A DNA stretch of 64,000 nucleotides from Clonostachys chloroleuca (lineage: Eukaryota > Ascomycota > Sordariomycetes > Hypocreales > Bionectriaceae): assembly GCA_037952775.1 (NCBI GenBank), contig JBANAY010000004.1, forward strand, positions 10,354,001 to 10,418,000, given 5' to 3'. The notes under the pieces were generated by a model that searched no databases, was not told where the DNA came from, and saw only the letters and a list, made by a program, of their open reading frames with translations. Both the position numbers and the translations under genes were made by a program. Shown piece by piece: positions 50,714 to 60,526 of the stretch. Position 1 is the first letter of the stretch; each line of letters begins with the position of its first letter.

Positions 50714-50962
50714 TCAAGCAAAGCAGGGTTTCCAGAGCTAGGGAAGGCGAAATGGGGCCAGGCAGTGTGTTTGGAGGACTTCTCGAAGAAGCTACTCGTT
50801 ATGTTCCTCGGCGGGGCCACGACCACCAACGACAAAGACTGGACCGAGGTGGACTTTAACAGTGTTGCTCTGTTTGATCCCAGTACGGAAAAGTGGTATA
50901 GGCAAAATACGACGGCGATGTTGGGTACCCCTATGTTGGCTTATACGGCGTCTATGTAGGGT
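50714..50962 (+). pseudogene. Kelch-like protein fragment cut by a transposon border
   Basis: An open frame begins right at the AT border (S-S-K-A-G-F-P-E-L-G) and contains LLVMFLGGATTTNDKDW, then VALFDPSTEKWYRQNTTA, which has the GG...VxxxDPxTxKWY pattern of a kelch blade. It stops at a TAG (50,957-50,959) right after AYTASM. Fungal kelch proteins carry five to seven blades; here only about one remains, without a start codon. It is probably the remains of a gene whose 5' part was lost when the transposon block formed. Assignment rests on pattern only. Confidence 0.5.
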
Positions 50963-51560
50963 GGGGGTTGCAGCGACATTGGCCGGCCGACTTGGATGTA
51001 CACGCACATGCACGTCCAAGCGAGGTAACGGCTACCTAATGGTTCACTAACTTTTTACTATAACAAAAGTACCCAATTGGCAATCTACTTACACTCGCTT
51101 GACCGTACGAATCTTGAGGTCGCCAGAAGTCCCCTCTTGCGCCGAGGTGGTAGTGTGCCTGAAACACGACACGACTAAGGTGATCCCGCGAACTCAAAAT
51201 TCGGAGCCTCGACGCGCAATGGTCCAGAGAGGGGAAAGTTGCATCGCCTATTCCACCTATCCTATTTGCCAGCGATGGCCGTCTAAAGTCTAATGAATGT
51301 TGATGTCGTATTCTCCCCCCTGGCTAGCATCCCCAACTTGCACCCAGCACAGGCTCCATCCATGCAGCGTTTGGCGTTGGCGGCTACTCGTGACAAGGTC
51401 TTGCCAACTTTCACCACCAACAACAAACAAACCTTTTGTCTTCTTATTCGCGATGGTGCAGCGTGACATACAGGACCGCACCTCGATGCCGTTCTAAATT
51501 GCCAACGCCAGCTGCGATCCGGTGCCACTGTGAAGCTGTGATCTGGGCATTGATCCTCCC
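50963..51560. other. Gene-free stretch
   Basis: 0.6 kb of normal composition. Short overlapping ORFs occur on both strands, but none shows a recognisable domain. It lies just downstream (3') of the SAT4-family gene and may include its terminator. Confidence 0.4.
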
Positions 51561-52848
51561 TTAGCTATAGGTTTGCTGGATGACCCGCGTGACATGAATC
51601 ATCCGACGCGTGCTGTCATCGTCCTTGTCGAAACCCGTGTCGCTGTTCCCATCACCCCCTTGGCCAATTGTGGTGGTGACCTCGTAGTCAGAGGTAGGCA
51701 CGATCGGGGGCGGCTTGCTCCTTTTCCCTCCAATTGAGAGGAGTTCGGTTCCATACGAATCGCGTCGCCTGGTGCTCTTGTCTTTGGAGCGGCCTCTGAG
51801 TTCGCGAAGTGAAGGAAGTGAGCCGGCAGTAATCCCCAGGCCTATCTCAATAACGGTAAATATAATAATATTGCCGATTTTACCTGTTCTTGTCAGTGCC
51901 ACGCATCAGAGAGGCTAGAATTCAGCACTTACGCAGCTGGTTGCTATTGTCTGCATAGCCTAGAATGTACATCATGCGAACAATAGTAGCGGTAGATGCC
52001 CTGTCTCGTGTATTCCTCACAGTGAGAAGTCGTCTTGACAGCAAGGGTTGGGAGGCTTACAGAATCCCTATTCCCAGAATACCAGAGGCCAGAAGCTTTA
52101 AGTTTCTGCGAATTCGAAGGTTCCATAATATGAATGCTGGTATGATTGAAATAGTCCAATCGATTGCGATGTTGACGGCCGAAAATATGTACGTGGGGAT
52201 CATAATGACGTCCACTGGGATGCATTTACCTTTGCCGGTCCAGGAGGCTGTGAATGGCGTGCATTGGATGAAGACGCAGATTATTGCCATGACGCTCATC
52301 CCTGTGGCCAGGATAGAGACAGCATAGAGTGGGTAAGTATAGCGCCGCTGCGAGGCAACTCGGATCAACATAGCGCAAATGCTGATCTTGACAATGGGTG
52401 AGCAGGTGAGGTAGAGGAGCTGCCAAATAGTAACCACCTACGGGGCCCAAATATGATCTCTGTCAGCGACCGGTGGCTCTGCCAAAAATCCGCAGGGAGT
52501 GTCCCGACCTTGGCACCCTCCGTCATGATGGGGGCATTCAGCTTGTAATCAAACGAACCGATACCAGTATAGCATCCGTACACGACCGCGATATTGTGAC
52601 CCAAGTTGACGATCTATGAGAAAACAGCCAGTTAGCCCAGTGAAAACTTGAGAACGGAGTCTGGTAAACCATACCCCGCCAATGTACATCAAGTGATCTT
52701 CGATGCCGTTCGAATGGTTGATTGTTCGTATGTAGCCTCTGAGCAGAAGGACGACGAGATTGATGACAGTGAAAAATATCGTGATTACCACGATGAGAAG
52801 CGCAAGACCCTCTGGTGGGACTGCATGCCATGTCTGAGACTCGTCCAT
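51561..52848 (-). CDS. SAT4/rhodopsin-type integral membrane protein
   Basis: A fungus-specific family of seven-helix plasma-membrane proteins related to PTH11-type receptor candidates; ligands are mostly unknown. Five exons were deduced: 52,675-52,848, 52,509-52,613, 52,061-52,437, 51,933-52,000, 51,561-51,883, with introns of 61, 71, 60 and 49 bp, all GT..AG, giving 348 residues. The short N-terminus is followed by helices at ALLIVVITIFFTVINLVVLL, EDHLMYIGG/IVNLGHNIAVVYG, VVTIWQLLYLTCSPIVKISI, YPLYAVSILATGMSVMAIIC, a VDVIMIPTYIFSAVNIAIDW segment, ASGILGIGIL/ASTATIVRMM and GNIIIFTVIEIGLGITAGSL. The joins restore family text such as ASTATIVR and RKIGNII. The C-terminal tail is polar and Ser/Asp-rich. 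The exon 2/3 donor (AAG|GTCGGG) is the least certain. No frameshift: it looks intact. Confidence 0.8.
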
Positions 52849-53795
52849 TGTCCACGATGGTTGTCATCTAGATGGTATCTCGATGTTGTTATCGAGCCAA
52901 AACTTGGGAAAGCGGCCTCTCGAGTGTTTTTTGTTTCAATAGATGATAAGTATGACTGAAGCGCACTTTAGACTCAACAGCTAGCAAACTTGGCTAGCCT
53001 TTCTTGTGACAAAAGGGAGGAATGATGTATAAGCGAACGAGGCAGAGACCAACAGACGTCCTTGGGTCATGTCAGAGTCAATTTAGGACCAACCATGCAA
53101 GGCTTATGCATGGGGCAACTATCATGGGCGAGAGTGGAGACTACCAAGGGAGTGGCAGCACTCGATTAGATCGCATTAGGTAAAACGAGAGTAGGGCAGA
53201 ATCTTTTATGACGGGTCCTCAGCCTAGCTGGTATCCAGCAACCTTCAATGTGCATTGCTGACTCGAGTTGGTAAGACATGTTGGATAAAATGCGTGTTGG
53301 TTCATGTCCCCTGTCGTCATAAAAAGTTCTCGTCACAAGGGCTCCCAACAACGCCTAAACGTAAACGCCTCTCGGTGCTATTTGTTTCTCCGAGAACAAT
53401 GGATGGACTATGGTAGACAGGCATCCTTTCCTTTGTGTGGTCGTAGAGAGTTTACACAAGAAGAACTAGAAATCTCCCTCGGTGTCTGCCTCTGCAATGA
53501 GCCCCAGATTCGACCGTTGAGCTGAGTAGAGGTGAGACCGCATCTGCCCCTGTTGCTCTCCACTATATCGGGGTAACAACCCCTCCATCAACACCCTCGA
53601 CGATCTTTTCTTGGGCTTGTTTTCCGCTTTCAGGGCGGGATATGTGACGCACCAATCTCGCCTTGCAGACAAGTGGTGGGGACATAATGCGCTGAGCTTG
53701 CAGCCACCCAGTTCCCCTCTATGTTCGATGCGACCATGCCCCCCTTTTTGTGAATGTGAATCATTGCGACCTTCGTCAATTCCAGACTAACAAAG
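52849..53795. other. Gene-free stretch between the SAT4 gene and the SDR pseudogene
   Basis: 0.95 kb with only short unrelated ORFs. It must hold the promoter of the minus-strand SAT4 gene. No known element was recognised. Confidence 0.4.
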
Positions 53796-54919
53796 ATGGA
53801 AGTTTGGGAAGTCAAAGGCAGCGTTGCGCTCGTGACCGCGCCGGGTTAGATGCGGGATCTTTAAGACATCCTTGAGACTCGGCAGCGGAAGTCAAGTTGT
53901 ATCGTAGATTGGAGGGCACGGGACTGTCAAACATTGGGATGTGACTGTGCCAGCGGTTGCTTGAGCTGGGATGCTCAGTTGTAATGGCAGACTTGGTACT
54001 ACGCTCCAAAGCCGAGGAGACGCTCAATGAATACCAGGAGCTGGCTAAGGATGCTGGTCCATCCGCCATCTTTCACCAGACCGACCTCAGCGACTAGTCT
54101 CAGATCAAATCGTAATGGGCGGGTGCCCTGGAGAATTTTCGGCGAGCCAACCTGCTCGTCAAAAGCTCCGGACTGTATGAGCCTCACTTTAGTGACTTCT
54201 GGGAATCCTCCTGGCATATCTCCACTTTCTCAAGATCTGGCCGATGCCCAGGTCGGCGTCTATAAGAGGTATGCCGTGAACAAAACTGCACCTGTCAGGC
54301 TGGCCCAGATTGCCATTGAGTACTGGCTGCGCCCAGAGCATCACGAGCTCCAGGGCGACATTCTGTGTGGCAAGCATGGTAGGCTATATCCACGGACTCC
54401 TCACCCCCTTATATTATTCGAGCAAAACGGCGGTCGTGAGCATGTGCAAATCCCTAGGGTCGCTCAATAAAATTGCTGGGATCTGCAACGTGGCCAGATG
54501 CCTGGTGTTGTCGATGTAGGTTCCATGTGGTATCGCTTGAGTATCACTTGCGTCTCGTTATTGCCGTCTTGCCAATTCGGCGGCTAACCATTTCATGTTA
54601 GACACTAATCTTCCACGCTCAATATAGCCGTGAACGGGCACAGTCTGACGACCTGATGCTCACCTTAGGCGAAGTGCTTAATGTGGTCATGGACGGTATC
54701 CAAGACCCCTAGTATAGTTATGGAAATATCATCGAGATCTTCCGCGGAGGAGCCCATGCCGCTCATGAGGTCTGTGTTCGCGATGTACCGATGGAGGCCG
54801 TTTACAATGTGGAGGGACTCGTGGGCCTGGCGGCTGGGACATATATCATAACCAAGCAAGATGAGCTTGAGAAAAAGCTAAAAGAGGAGGGGATAGGATC
54901 CCGTAGCACCTTGAAGTGA
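53796..54919 (+). pseudogene. Short-chain dehydrogenase/reductase pseudogene
   Basis: Remains of an NAD(P)-dependent Rossmann-fold oxidoreductase. The ATG at 53,796 starts MEVWEVKGSVALVT, the first beta strand. The glycine motif is then replaced by about 110 bp of a repeat (see 53,838-53,945), and the frame resumes at RLLELGCSVVMADL. Later come SAIFHQTDLSD (stop where Trp is expected), LLVKSSGLYEPHFSDFW, VYKRYAVNKTAPVRLAQIAI, then LYYSSKTAVVSMCKSLGSL with the catalytic YxxxK, an intron (54,516-54,601), QSDDLMLTLGEVLNVVMDG and a C-terminus ending at 54,919. There are several frameshifts, and the stops include G-to-A and C-to-T changes of the RIP type (TGG to TAG, CAG to TAG). Family resemblance is to fungal 15-hydroxyprostaglandin-dehydrogenase-like SDRs. 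Not functional. Confidence 0.8.
53838..53945 (+). repeat. 110-bp dispersed repeat, copy A (inside the SDR pseudogene)
   Basis: Contains GAGACTCGGCAGCGGAA, CAAGTTGTATCGTAG and GGGACTGTCAAACATTG, which recur in the same order and spacing at 56,765-56,860. It replaces the glycine-rich loop of the SDR gene, so it looks like an insertion. Confidence 0.7.
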
Positions 54920-55829
54920 GGCCCTGGCGCGCTGCGCTATCGAGGAACAGTGGTCCAGAGGCTGATAAGTCAATGGATCATGTCGATAGTGTCATCTGTT
55001 CTGATCTAAGGCTGCGTCGAGCAAAGAAGCCCTTCGGTCGGCAAGCCAAAGATTGGCTTTCGGTATGGATGATCGCAAACGTCACCATCGCTCGAGATTC
55101 TTGGTTGTTGATACAGACTTGTGAAAAAGAACGGTGTTCGAATTGCCCACTAACAACCGAAGGGGCGCAGGCGCAGGCGGACAAACATTAATGGCGTGAT
55201 CGCTGCTCGTAGTAGTTGGTGAGTTAGATACTGGACCGAATGCGACGATTGTCGAGGGCACAATGGCACGAAGCAGGGACTTGGATCGAGCGGCAGGGTC
55301 ATATTGCTGCCGGAATCTTTTGGCAGGAGCGGTCGGTCGCATCCCACGACAGCCACTGCGTGTACGTACCATCTGTGGCTGCCAACTCGCTTCCAGGCCG
55401 CCTAGGCCACTGAACTAGCCACATCCTGCACGATGACGGTGTAACTCCTGCCGTGGTCGGTGTTTCTGGTGCGGCCGAATTGATTCGCCGATGGTACTGT
55501 TATTGGGATAACACAACACCACACCATGGGTTTGCGAGTTGGAATGTAAGCTGCCAACGACACCAAAATCAAAAGGCATTTCACCAGAGCTATGAATATG
55601 GGGTTTTTACTTGTGTGTATTCTCATTTGATCAAGTAGTTGACGATTTCGGCTAGTCAATTGACCTGTCGTAGCAGCCGTAAAGTCACGGAAACAGGCAT
55701 CATTAAAAGAAGGGATGATGAACAGAAAATATGAGAAGAGGTCAAAAGGTTGCTGCTTTTCTACAGATACAAAACTAGCTGATTCAATGACCCTCCCTGC
55801 CTGTCCGAGTAGCTGCCGCTCTTGAGGCG
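54920..55829. other. Gene-poor stretch with weak ORFs
   Basis: A minus-strand ORF at 55,402-55,842 (146 codons) has a hydrophobic segment (IALVKCLLILVSLAAYI) and overlaps the left arm of the palindrome at 55,830. No family was recognised, and codon use or splicing could not be judged. Other short ORFs here look like chance frames. Confidence 0.35.
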
Positions 55830-56055
55830 TCCTCCCAATCAACCTGTTGAACCAGTGCTACGTGGATTATCCTCTCGACCAGGGGCTGAGGCTTGTCCAC
55901 TCTCGAGCAAAGTTTGAGAGAAGGCTGCAAAAGATATGTGTTTGGCGAACTCGCGCATTACATATGCAACCTTCTCTCAAACTCTGCTCGGGAGTGGAGA
56001 AGACTAGCCGCTGATCGAGGAGATAATCCACGTTCCACTGTTCAAGAAATTGATG
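55825..56055. repeat. Large imperfect palindrome, arms of about 105 bp
   Basis: Left arm about 55,831-55,938 and right arm about 55,965-56,052 read as reverse complements: CGTGGATTATC at 55,861 pairs with GATAATCCACG at 56,021, and CTCGAGCAAAGTTTGAGAGAAGG pairs (in part) with CCTTCTCTCAAACTCTGCTCGGGAG. A spacer of about 25 bp contains TTGGCGAACTCGCGCATTAC. Arms share most positions, with small indels. Confidence 0.75.
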
Positions 56056-56435
56056 CCCTATCCAATACAAAATATAAGTCCCTCTCTGCCTGCCCAAGCC
56101 AGTCACTAATCATCTCGGGTTGTTTTGACAAATAGTCTTGTTCGGCCTGGCCTGTGGTAAGCTCCTGTCTTGCACAATGTTTAGGTTGGGTTGGTTTTTG
56201 GACAAGGCTCACGTATAGATAAAAGTTTAGACTTTTCATTTGATGGAGAAGTCGCCTGGGCCCTGCCAAAAGGTTCGTACATCGGGGAGCGCAACCAGTC
56301 CTCTTCACATCACACACTGTCGGGGCGTTCTAACATCATCTAGCGCTTCGGTGGTTCATCGGCTCGGTAGCTCGGGTAGGTCAGGTAGAAGTAAGTATCA
56401 ACGGAAGCGGGCACTGGGACGGACGTGGCCTGGTC
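56056..56435. other. Gene-free stretch
   Basis: No supported gene. It contains a short near-perfect palindrome, AAAAGTTTAGACTTTT, at 56,221-56,236. Confidence 0.4.
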
Positions 56436-56439
56436 ATTC

Positions 56440-56510
56440 GTAGAAGGTTGAAGGTCACATGGAGGGTTGGAGGGCACGTAGAAAGTTGGAGAGCACGTCG
56501 AAGGAGGACC
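56440..56510 (+). repeat. 19-bp tandem repeat, about 3.5 units
   Basis: Units GTAGAAGGTTGAAGGTCAC, ATGGAGGGTTGGAGGGCAC and GTAGAAAGTTGGAGAGCAC follow each other without gaps, then a partial unit. The unit resembles part of the 110-bp repeat (GATTGGAGGGCACG in copy A), so the array may have grown from that element. Confidence 0.7.
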
Positions 56511-56764
56511 GAGAATCACAGACAAGGAAATGCGGTCGCTTCAGAGTCGTCACAAGTGGAACAATCGAAGGGAACTCGAGTACTGTTGAATCTACCTAGA
56601 TAACTGTTAACTGGGACTCTTCCTTGGCGAATCTGGAGGCTCTCTTACAAGGTCTTAGTCCTAAATTGGCCGGTTGGAATGATCTCTTTCCGGAGCCGAA
56701 TGTGGATAGCTGGACGCCGGGTCGATGGCGGATCGATGGAATGCTGGCGTTTAGCCGGGACGGC

Positions 56765-56860
56765 CCGTGTTAGTTGGCATGTTTGTCGTCGTCCGAGACT
56801 CGGCGGCGGAAAACAAGTTGTGTCGTAGGTTGAAGGCCAGGGGACTGTCAAGCATTGCGT
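56765..56860 (+). repeat. 110-bp dispersed repeat, copy B
   Basis: Parallels copy A from TTAGTTGG through GAGACTCGGCGGCGGAA and TGTGTCGTAGGTTGAAGG to GGGGACTGTCAAGCATTG. Copy A differs mostly by G-to-A and C-to-T changes, so copy B is closer to the original. Confidence 0.7.
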
Positions 56861-58471
56861 GAGCATAGGTCAACGAGCTACGTAGTACCGTCGGGATAAT
56901 GAAAGCTGCATCGTGTGTCGTCATGACTCTTCTTGCTGGGTCAACTCGGTCTTTGGTGATCGTAGGTGAAGAAAAGGGGTCGTCGCAAATGGCGGCTCGT
57001 TTCTGCCAACATTATGTCAGTCAAGTAACGCCGATCACGTAATCCCGTGTCGGGAGTGATTGCTGGCGGGTTCGCAATGCGTAGGTTGGGCTTTGCTCTC
57101 GAGTTGTGAAGCGAGCGAGTTGTCTGAAGAAGACAAAGACAAAGCACGACATCGCGTGAGCCATGGAGGGTATTTATGATGCGCGGCAGGGGGAGGGACA
57201 ACGAGATAAGATTCTTGGGCGGCGGGGCTTCTCTCAGCGGTCGGTCACAAGATCCTTCCCGCCCGCTCTTAGCGCCGTATCGGCTCTGTATTTGGAAGGC
57301 GCGTGACCCCCTCTGCGGCCACTGCCAACACATCCTACAGCACACAATGCAACGCACCAACCGCTGATGGCACGCTGCACCTAATCGCCGAAAGAATGGC
57401 CGTCAGCCATTGACATTAGCCATCACATCCGATGGTGGTTACTTAGAATGTCCATCTTTGCGAGCCCTGTTACGCATCCATGCTTGTGATGATGCACGGG
57501 GCGCGCATTCGACCCTTGATCCCACCCACCATGGGAGATTTGGGCGCTAAAAGAGCGGGTAGATTCTCCCCCGTCTGACAGCACGTTCTCAAGGCCGGCA
57601 CGGGGAGAGGGTCACATCATTTTGGGGGGTAGTTGGAGGCGCCGTAACATCGCCACTGGATGACCCTCGTAAGCTTGCATCTTCTATTCCATTGACAGTT
57701 GGAGTCTATTTTGACTATCACCTGCGACCGGAATTTTAGTCTTGTTAGGGGGGAGTCAGGCATAATCATATCAGGGAATAGGCGATATTAATAGGCATTT
57801 CATTTGAGCACTTGGGCGCTCCCAAAACAATTTCCCGATAGGTACTCGCACTGATAACGACGATAACCATCAACACCGTGCACCCATCACATTCGTCAGA
57901 AAATGTAGTTCGATCGTCCCTCACACCCCGACAGAATTATTCATGTTTTGGCTGTATATCCCCGTTCAGCCGCCAGGAAGCTTACTACTAGGTAGTATGT
58001 GCTCTGGCTCGTCTGTAGTTGCCCGTGATCTGTTGGCCTACGTTGTCGCACCGACATCCAGGGTAACAGAAAATTGTGTAACAAAAGAAAAATGTGGCTG
58101 AGATGAATATGTAAGTAAGCGATTCGTTGCATGTACGGAGCTTGATAAATGTCCAGCCGAACATGCACTTTGTCTCTGCTTGCGTTTGTTCCCCGCATCA
58201 TCTTTCTCCATCTCGCATCTCGACACCCAACGTCATCAGAACCAGGAGACAGCGTCACAGCTACTGGGGAGCAGCTTTTTAGTCCTACGGCGATCCTACG
58301 GGGGTCCAGATCAAATTGCTGAAACAGGCTCTGCCCGAATTTGATGGCTTGAGGAGCCCTCTGTTAAAGCGATTGCGGTGGGTTGCTGAGACACCCCCCA
58401 ATGCACCAGGGTGCGTCTAATTAAAGAACAGGAATCAATTTCCAAATAAACTTTGAATCCCGAGATTGAAC
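56861..58471. other. Gene-free stretch upstream of the JmjC gene
   Basis: 1.6 kb of normal composition. A 139-codon minus-strand ORF (56,941-57,360) shows no recognisable domain and looks like chance. The part next to 58,472 presumably holds the promoter of the JmjN/JmjC gene; no clear TATA box was seen. Confidence 0.4.
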
Positions 58472-60526
58472 ATGGGCGACATGCCCACCAAAGACGTTAT
58501 CAACGTGCAAGGCCGGGAAGGCATGAAGACTAAGGTCTCAGGCACCGAGTTCATCTCAGGCGGAATTAGCGAAGCTCCCCTTCCTGGCACGATGCCCAAC
58601 TCGAATCAAAAACGACGCATTAGGAGTCAACCCATCACTGCAGGGAAGGTGATAATAGATCTCACCAAAGACGACGGCGACAACGGCAACGGCAACGGCA
58701 GTACCAGCGGCAGCGGCCCAGCAGCGACTTCCACCACTGCCAGAAACACCGACAAAGAGCCATGTGGAACTCCGACCGAGAAATTGAAATCGAAGGGAAA
58801 GCCAATTGGTCAAGGCACTTCTCATCATAATGATAATAATAGGAGGAAAAGCGCGGATCCTGCCCGGCCCCAGGGTATCAAGAAGCCACGGAAGAGTGCA
58901 AAATCCAAGAGCCTAGGCAGCTCTGTTCAAGCCCATGCCGCTCAACAGGCCAGCCCACCACGTGTTACCGCACGAACAGAGGTTGTGAACTTGTCCATGC
59001 AACCGGAAGAACTCAAAGAGTTCCCTCGTGTACTTGCTAGAGTGGCCGAGACAGATGCTCGTGCCCAGGGAGTGTTCAAAATCACCCTGCCGGTCGATCG
59101 TAGATCAACTGGACGAATCACAACTTGGCGCCCAAAGTCATATCTCGAGTATTCGTCCAAGGCACTTGGCAATGGATTGTCGCATGTTGAGCTCAGATAC
59201 ACGAAGAAGCCAAGCCGTATAATTGCCCATAATGGGCGATTTGATGAATCCCCATCTGTATTGAAACTGGTCAAGAGGCAGGAGGACCGGCTCGCATCCA
59301 GCTCGCTTTCAGGACTTCGATATCGAGTCGGAGTCCCTATCAGATCCGACGATGAACGCCGGGGGATGGGTCTCCCTTCGGAAAGTCCCATTCACCCTTT
59401 GGACGGTAACCGACTTGCTCAAACGCCACGCTGCATCGATGGTATACACAACCCACGATGCTACGAAACAGATATGGTCGAAGGGACGCCATTCGTGATG
59501 ACCTTGGAGGAATGTAATCTATACTTAGTTCATCACCTCCATGTGGGGAGAAGAGTGTGGATCTGTATCTCCCCAGGCGCCAGGGAACAGTTCGAGGCAA
59601 GAATGCGCAAGGAGATTGCGAGAATGCGTGGCGAAGAGGCTGAGACCTTGCGTTGCGGCCAGTTCGCTCGACACGCACGACTCTATTTCAGCAGATCCCT
59701 GCTTGAGGATTGGGGAATAGATCACACAATTGTCGACCAGAAAGCCGGTGAGGTGGTGATTCTCCTCCCTGGAACATACCACCAGGGCTTCACCCTGGGA
59801 TACACCAAGGCTGTAGCAGTCAACTACGCGGACGGGAAGTGGGCACCATCCAAGCTCCCGTGGTGCGATAGCAATTGTCCCGAGCACCCCATTGACCCCC
59901 AAGACATGCATTTTGACGTTGTCGATGCTAAAGTTCCAGAGGCGTCCATCGACAGGAGAGGCGTTACGGGTAGGGCAGATGACTCTCAGCCCAGAAACGA
60001 GATGGGGCAGCATCCTGCCATAGCAACGAATCTTGGCAGATCGCTTACCCCGTACGGCAGAGAGCTTGTCCAGGCCTTCAACTACAATAAATCGAACCTT
60101 GACGACATAAGAAAGGCGCGGGTTTTGCAGTTGATCTTGCAATGCGAGTGGCCTTACCCGGACGATATCACACGGGGAAGCGATGACGCAGCCAGGAAAG
60201 CGCGGCTATTCGCCTCTATCGCAAGTGTCAAAACGGTCCGCCGGAGGATGGGTGAATTAAAATCACGCGTAGACGCACCCTTGGAGCGGAAGCGCGCCTA
60301 TCAGCTGGCGCTGCAAGAGGTTGCGGAAACCCATAGCTGCTCGGCCGATGACTTCGAGAAACTGATAAATCAAGGCGTGGTGCTCGAAAAGATGGTAGAT
60401 GCGCTTGGCATGCACATTCTCTTGACACTCCCGATCAGAGAGGTAAAGGCGATAAACTTCGCGCTCTTTCCCAGCGATGACTTGCAGCAAGCCTTATTAA
60501 GGAGTCCCATCAAAGCATCAAGGTAG
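58472..60526 (+). CDS. JmjN/JmjC-domain protein with altered iron site
   Basis: Single-exon gene of 684 residues; ATG at 58,472 (context AACATGG) is the first in frame. The family comprises nuclear Fe(II)/2-oxoglutarate histone-lysine demethylases and relatives. Residues 1-165 are disordered and basic, with IIDLTKDDGD at about 61-70 (typical SUMO-interaction motif) and a KKPRKSAKSKS cluster that could act as a nuclear signal. Residues about 176-212 (EELKEFPRVLARVAETDARAQGVFKI) look like a JmjN domain. Residues about 335-460 look like JmjC: TPFVMTLEECNLYLVHHLHVG, then GEVVILLPGTYHQGF and AVNYADGKW, followed by WCDSNCP. In active members the first motif reads HxD/E; here Thr stands where His is expected, while Glu and the distal His (YHQ) remain. 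The C-terminal 200 residues are helical without known motif. It is therefore either a demethylase-like pseudoenzyme or has an unusual metal site. Confidence 0.75.
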   Translation: MGDMPTKDVINVQGREGMKTKVSGTEFISGGISEAPLPGTMPNSNQKRRIRSQPITAGKVIIDLTKDDGDNGNGNGSTSGSGPAATSTTARNTDKEPCGTPTEKLKSKGKPIGQGTSHHNDNNRRKSADPARPQGIKKPRKSAKSKSLGSSVQAHAAQQASPPRVTARTEVVNLSMQPEELKEFPRVLARVAETDARAQGVFKITLPVDRRSTGRITTWRPKSYLEYSSKALGNGLSHVELRYTKKPSRIIAHNGRFDESPSVLKLVKRQEDRLASSSLSGLRYRVGVPIRSDDERRGMGLPSESPIHPLDGNRLAQTPRCIDGIHNPRCYETDMVEGTPFVMTLEECNLYLVHHLHVGRRVWICISPGAREQFEARMRKEIARMRGEEAETLRCGQFARHARLYFSRSLLEDWGIDHTIVDQKAGEVVILLPGTYHQGFTLGYTKAVAVNYADGKWAPSKLPWCDSNCPEHPIDPQDMHFDVVDAKVPEASIDRRGVTGRADDSQPRNEMGQHPAIATNLGRSLTPYGRELVQAFNYNKSNLDDIRKARVLQLILQCEWPYPDDITRGSDDAARKARLFASIASVKTVRRRMGELKSRVDAPLERKRAYQLALQEVAETHSCSADDFEKLINQGVVLEKMVDALGMHILLTLPIREVKAINFALFPSDDLQQALLRSPIKASR

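Noticed and set aside
55130..55160. GTTCGAATTGCC resembling a tRNA B box
   Set aside because: No A box at the right distance and no cloverleaf could be drawn.
55402..55842. 146-codon minus-strand ORF with a hydrophobic segment
   Set aside because: No recognisable family, and it overlaps one arm of the palindrome; no splice context or promoter supports it. Mentioned only inside the gene-poor stretch.
56941..57360. 139-codon minus-strand ORF
   Set aside because: Arg/Pro/Cys-rich composition typical of chance frames in GC-normal DNA, no domain, no homologous pattern.
58466..58471. Upstream TTG as start codon for the JmjC-like gene
   Set aside because: An ATG in good context lies two codons further (58,472); non-ATG starts are rare in fungi.
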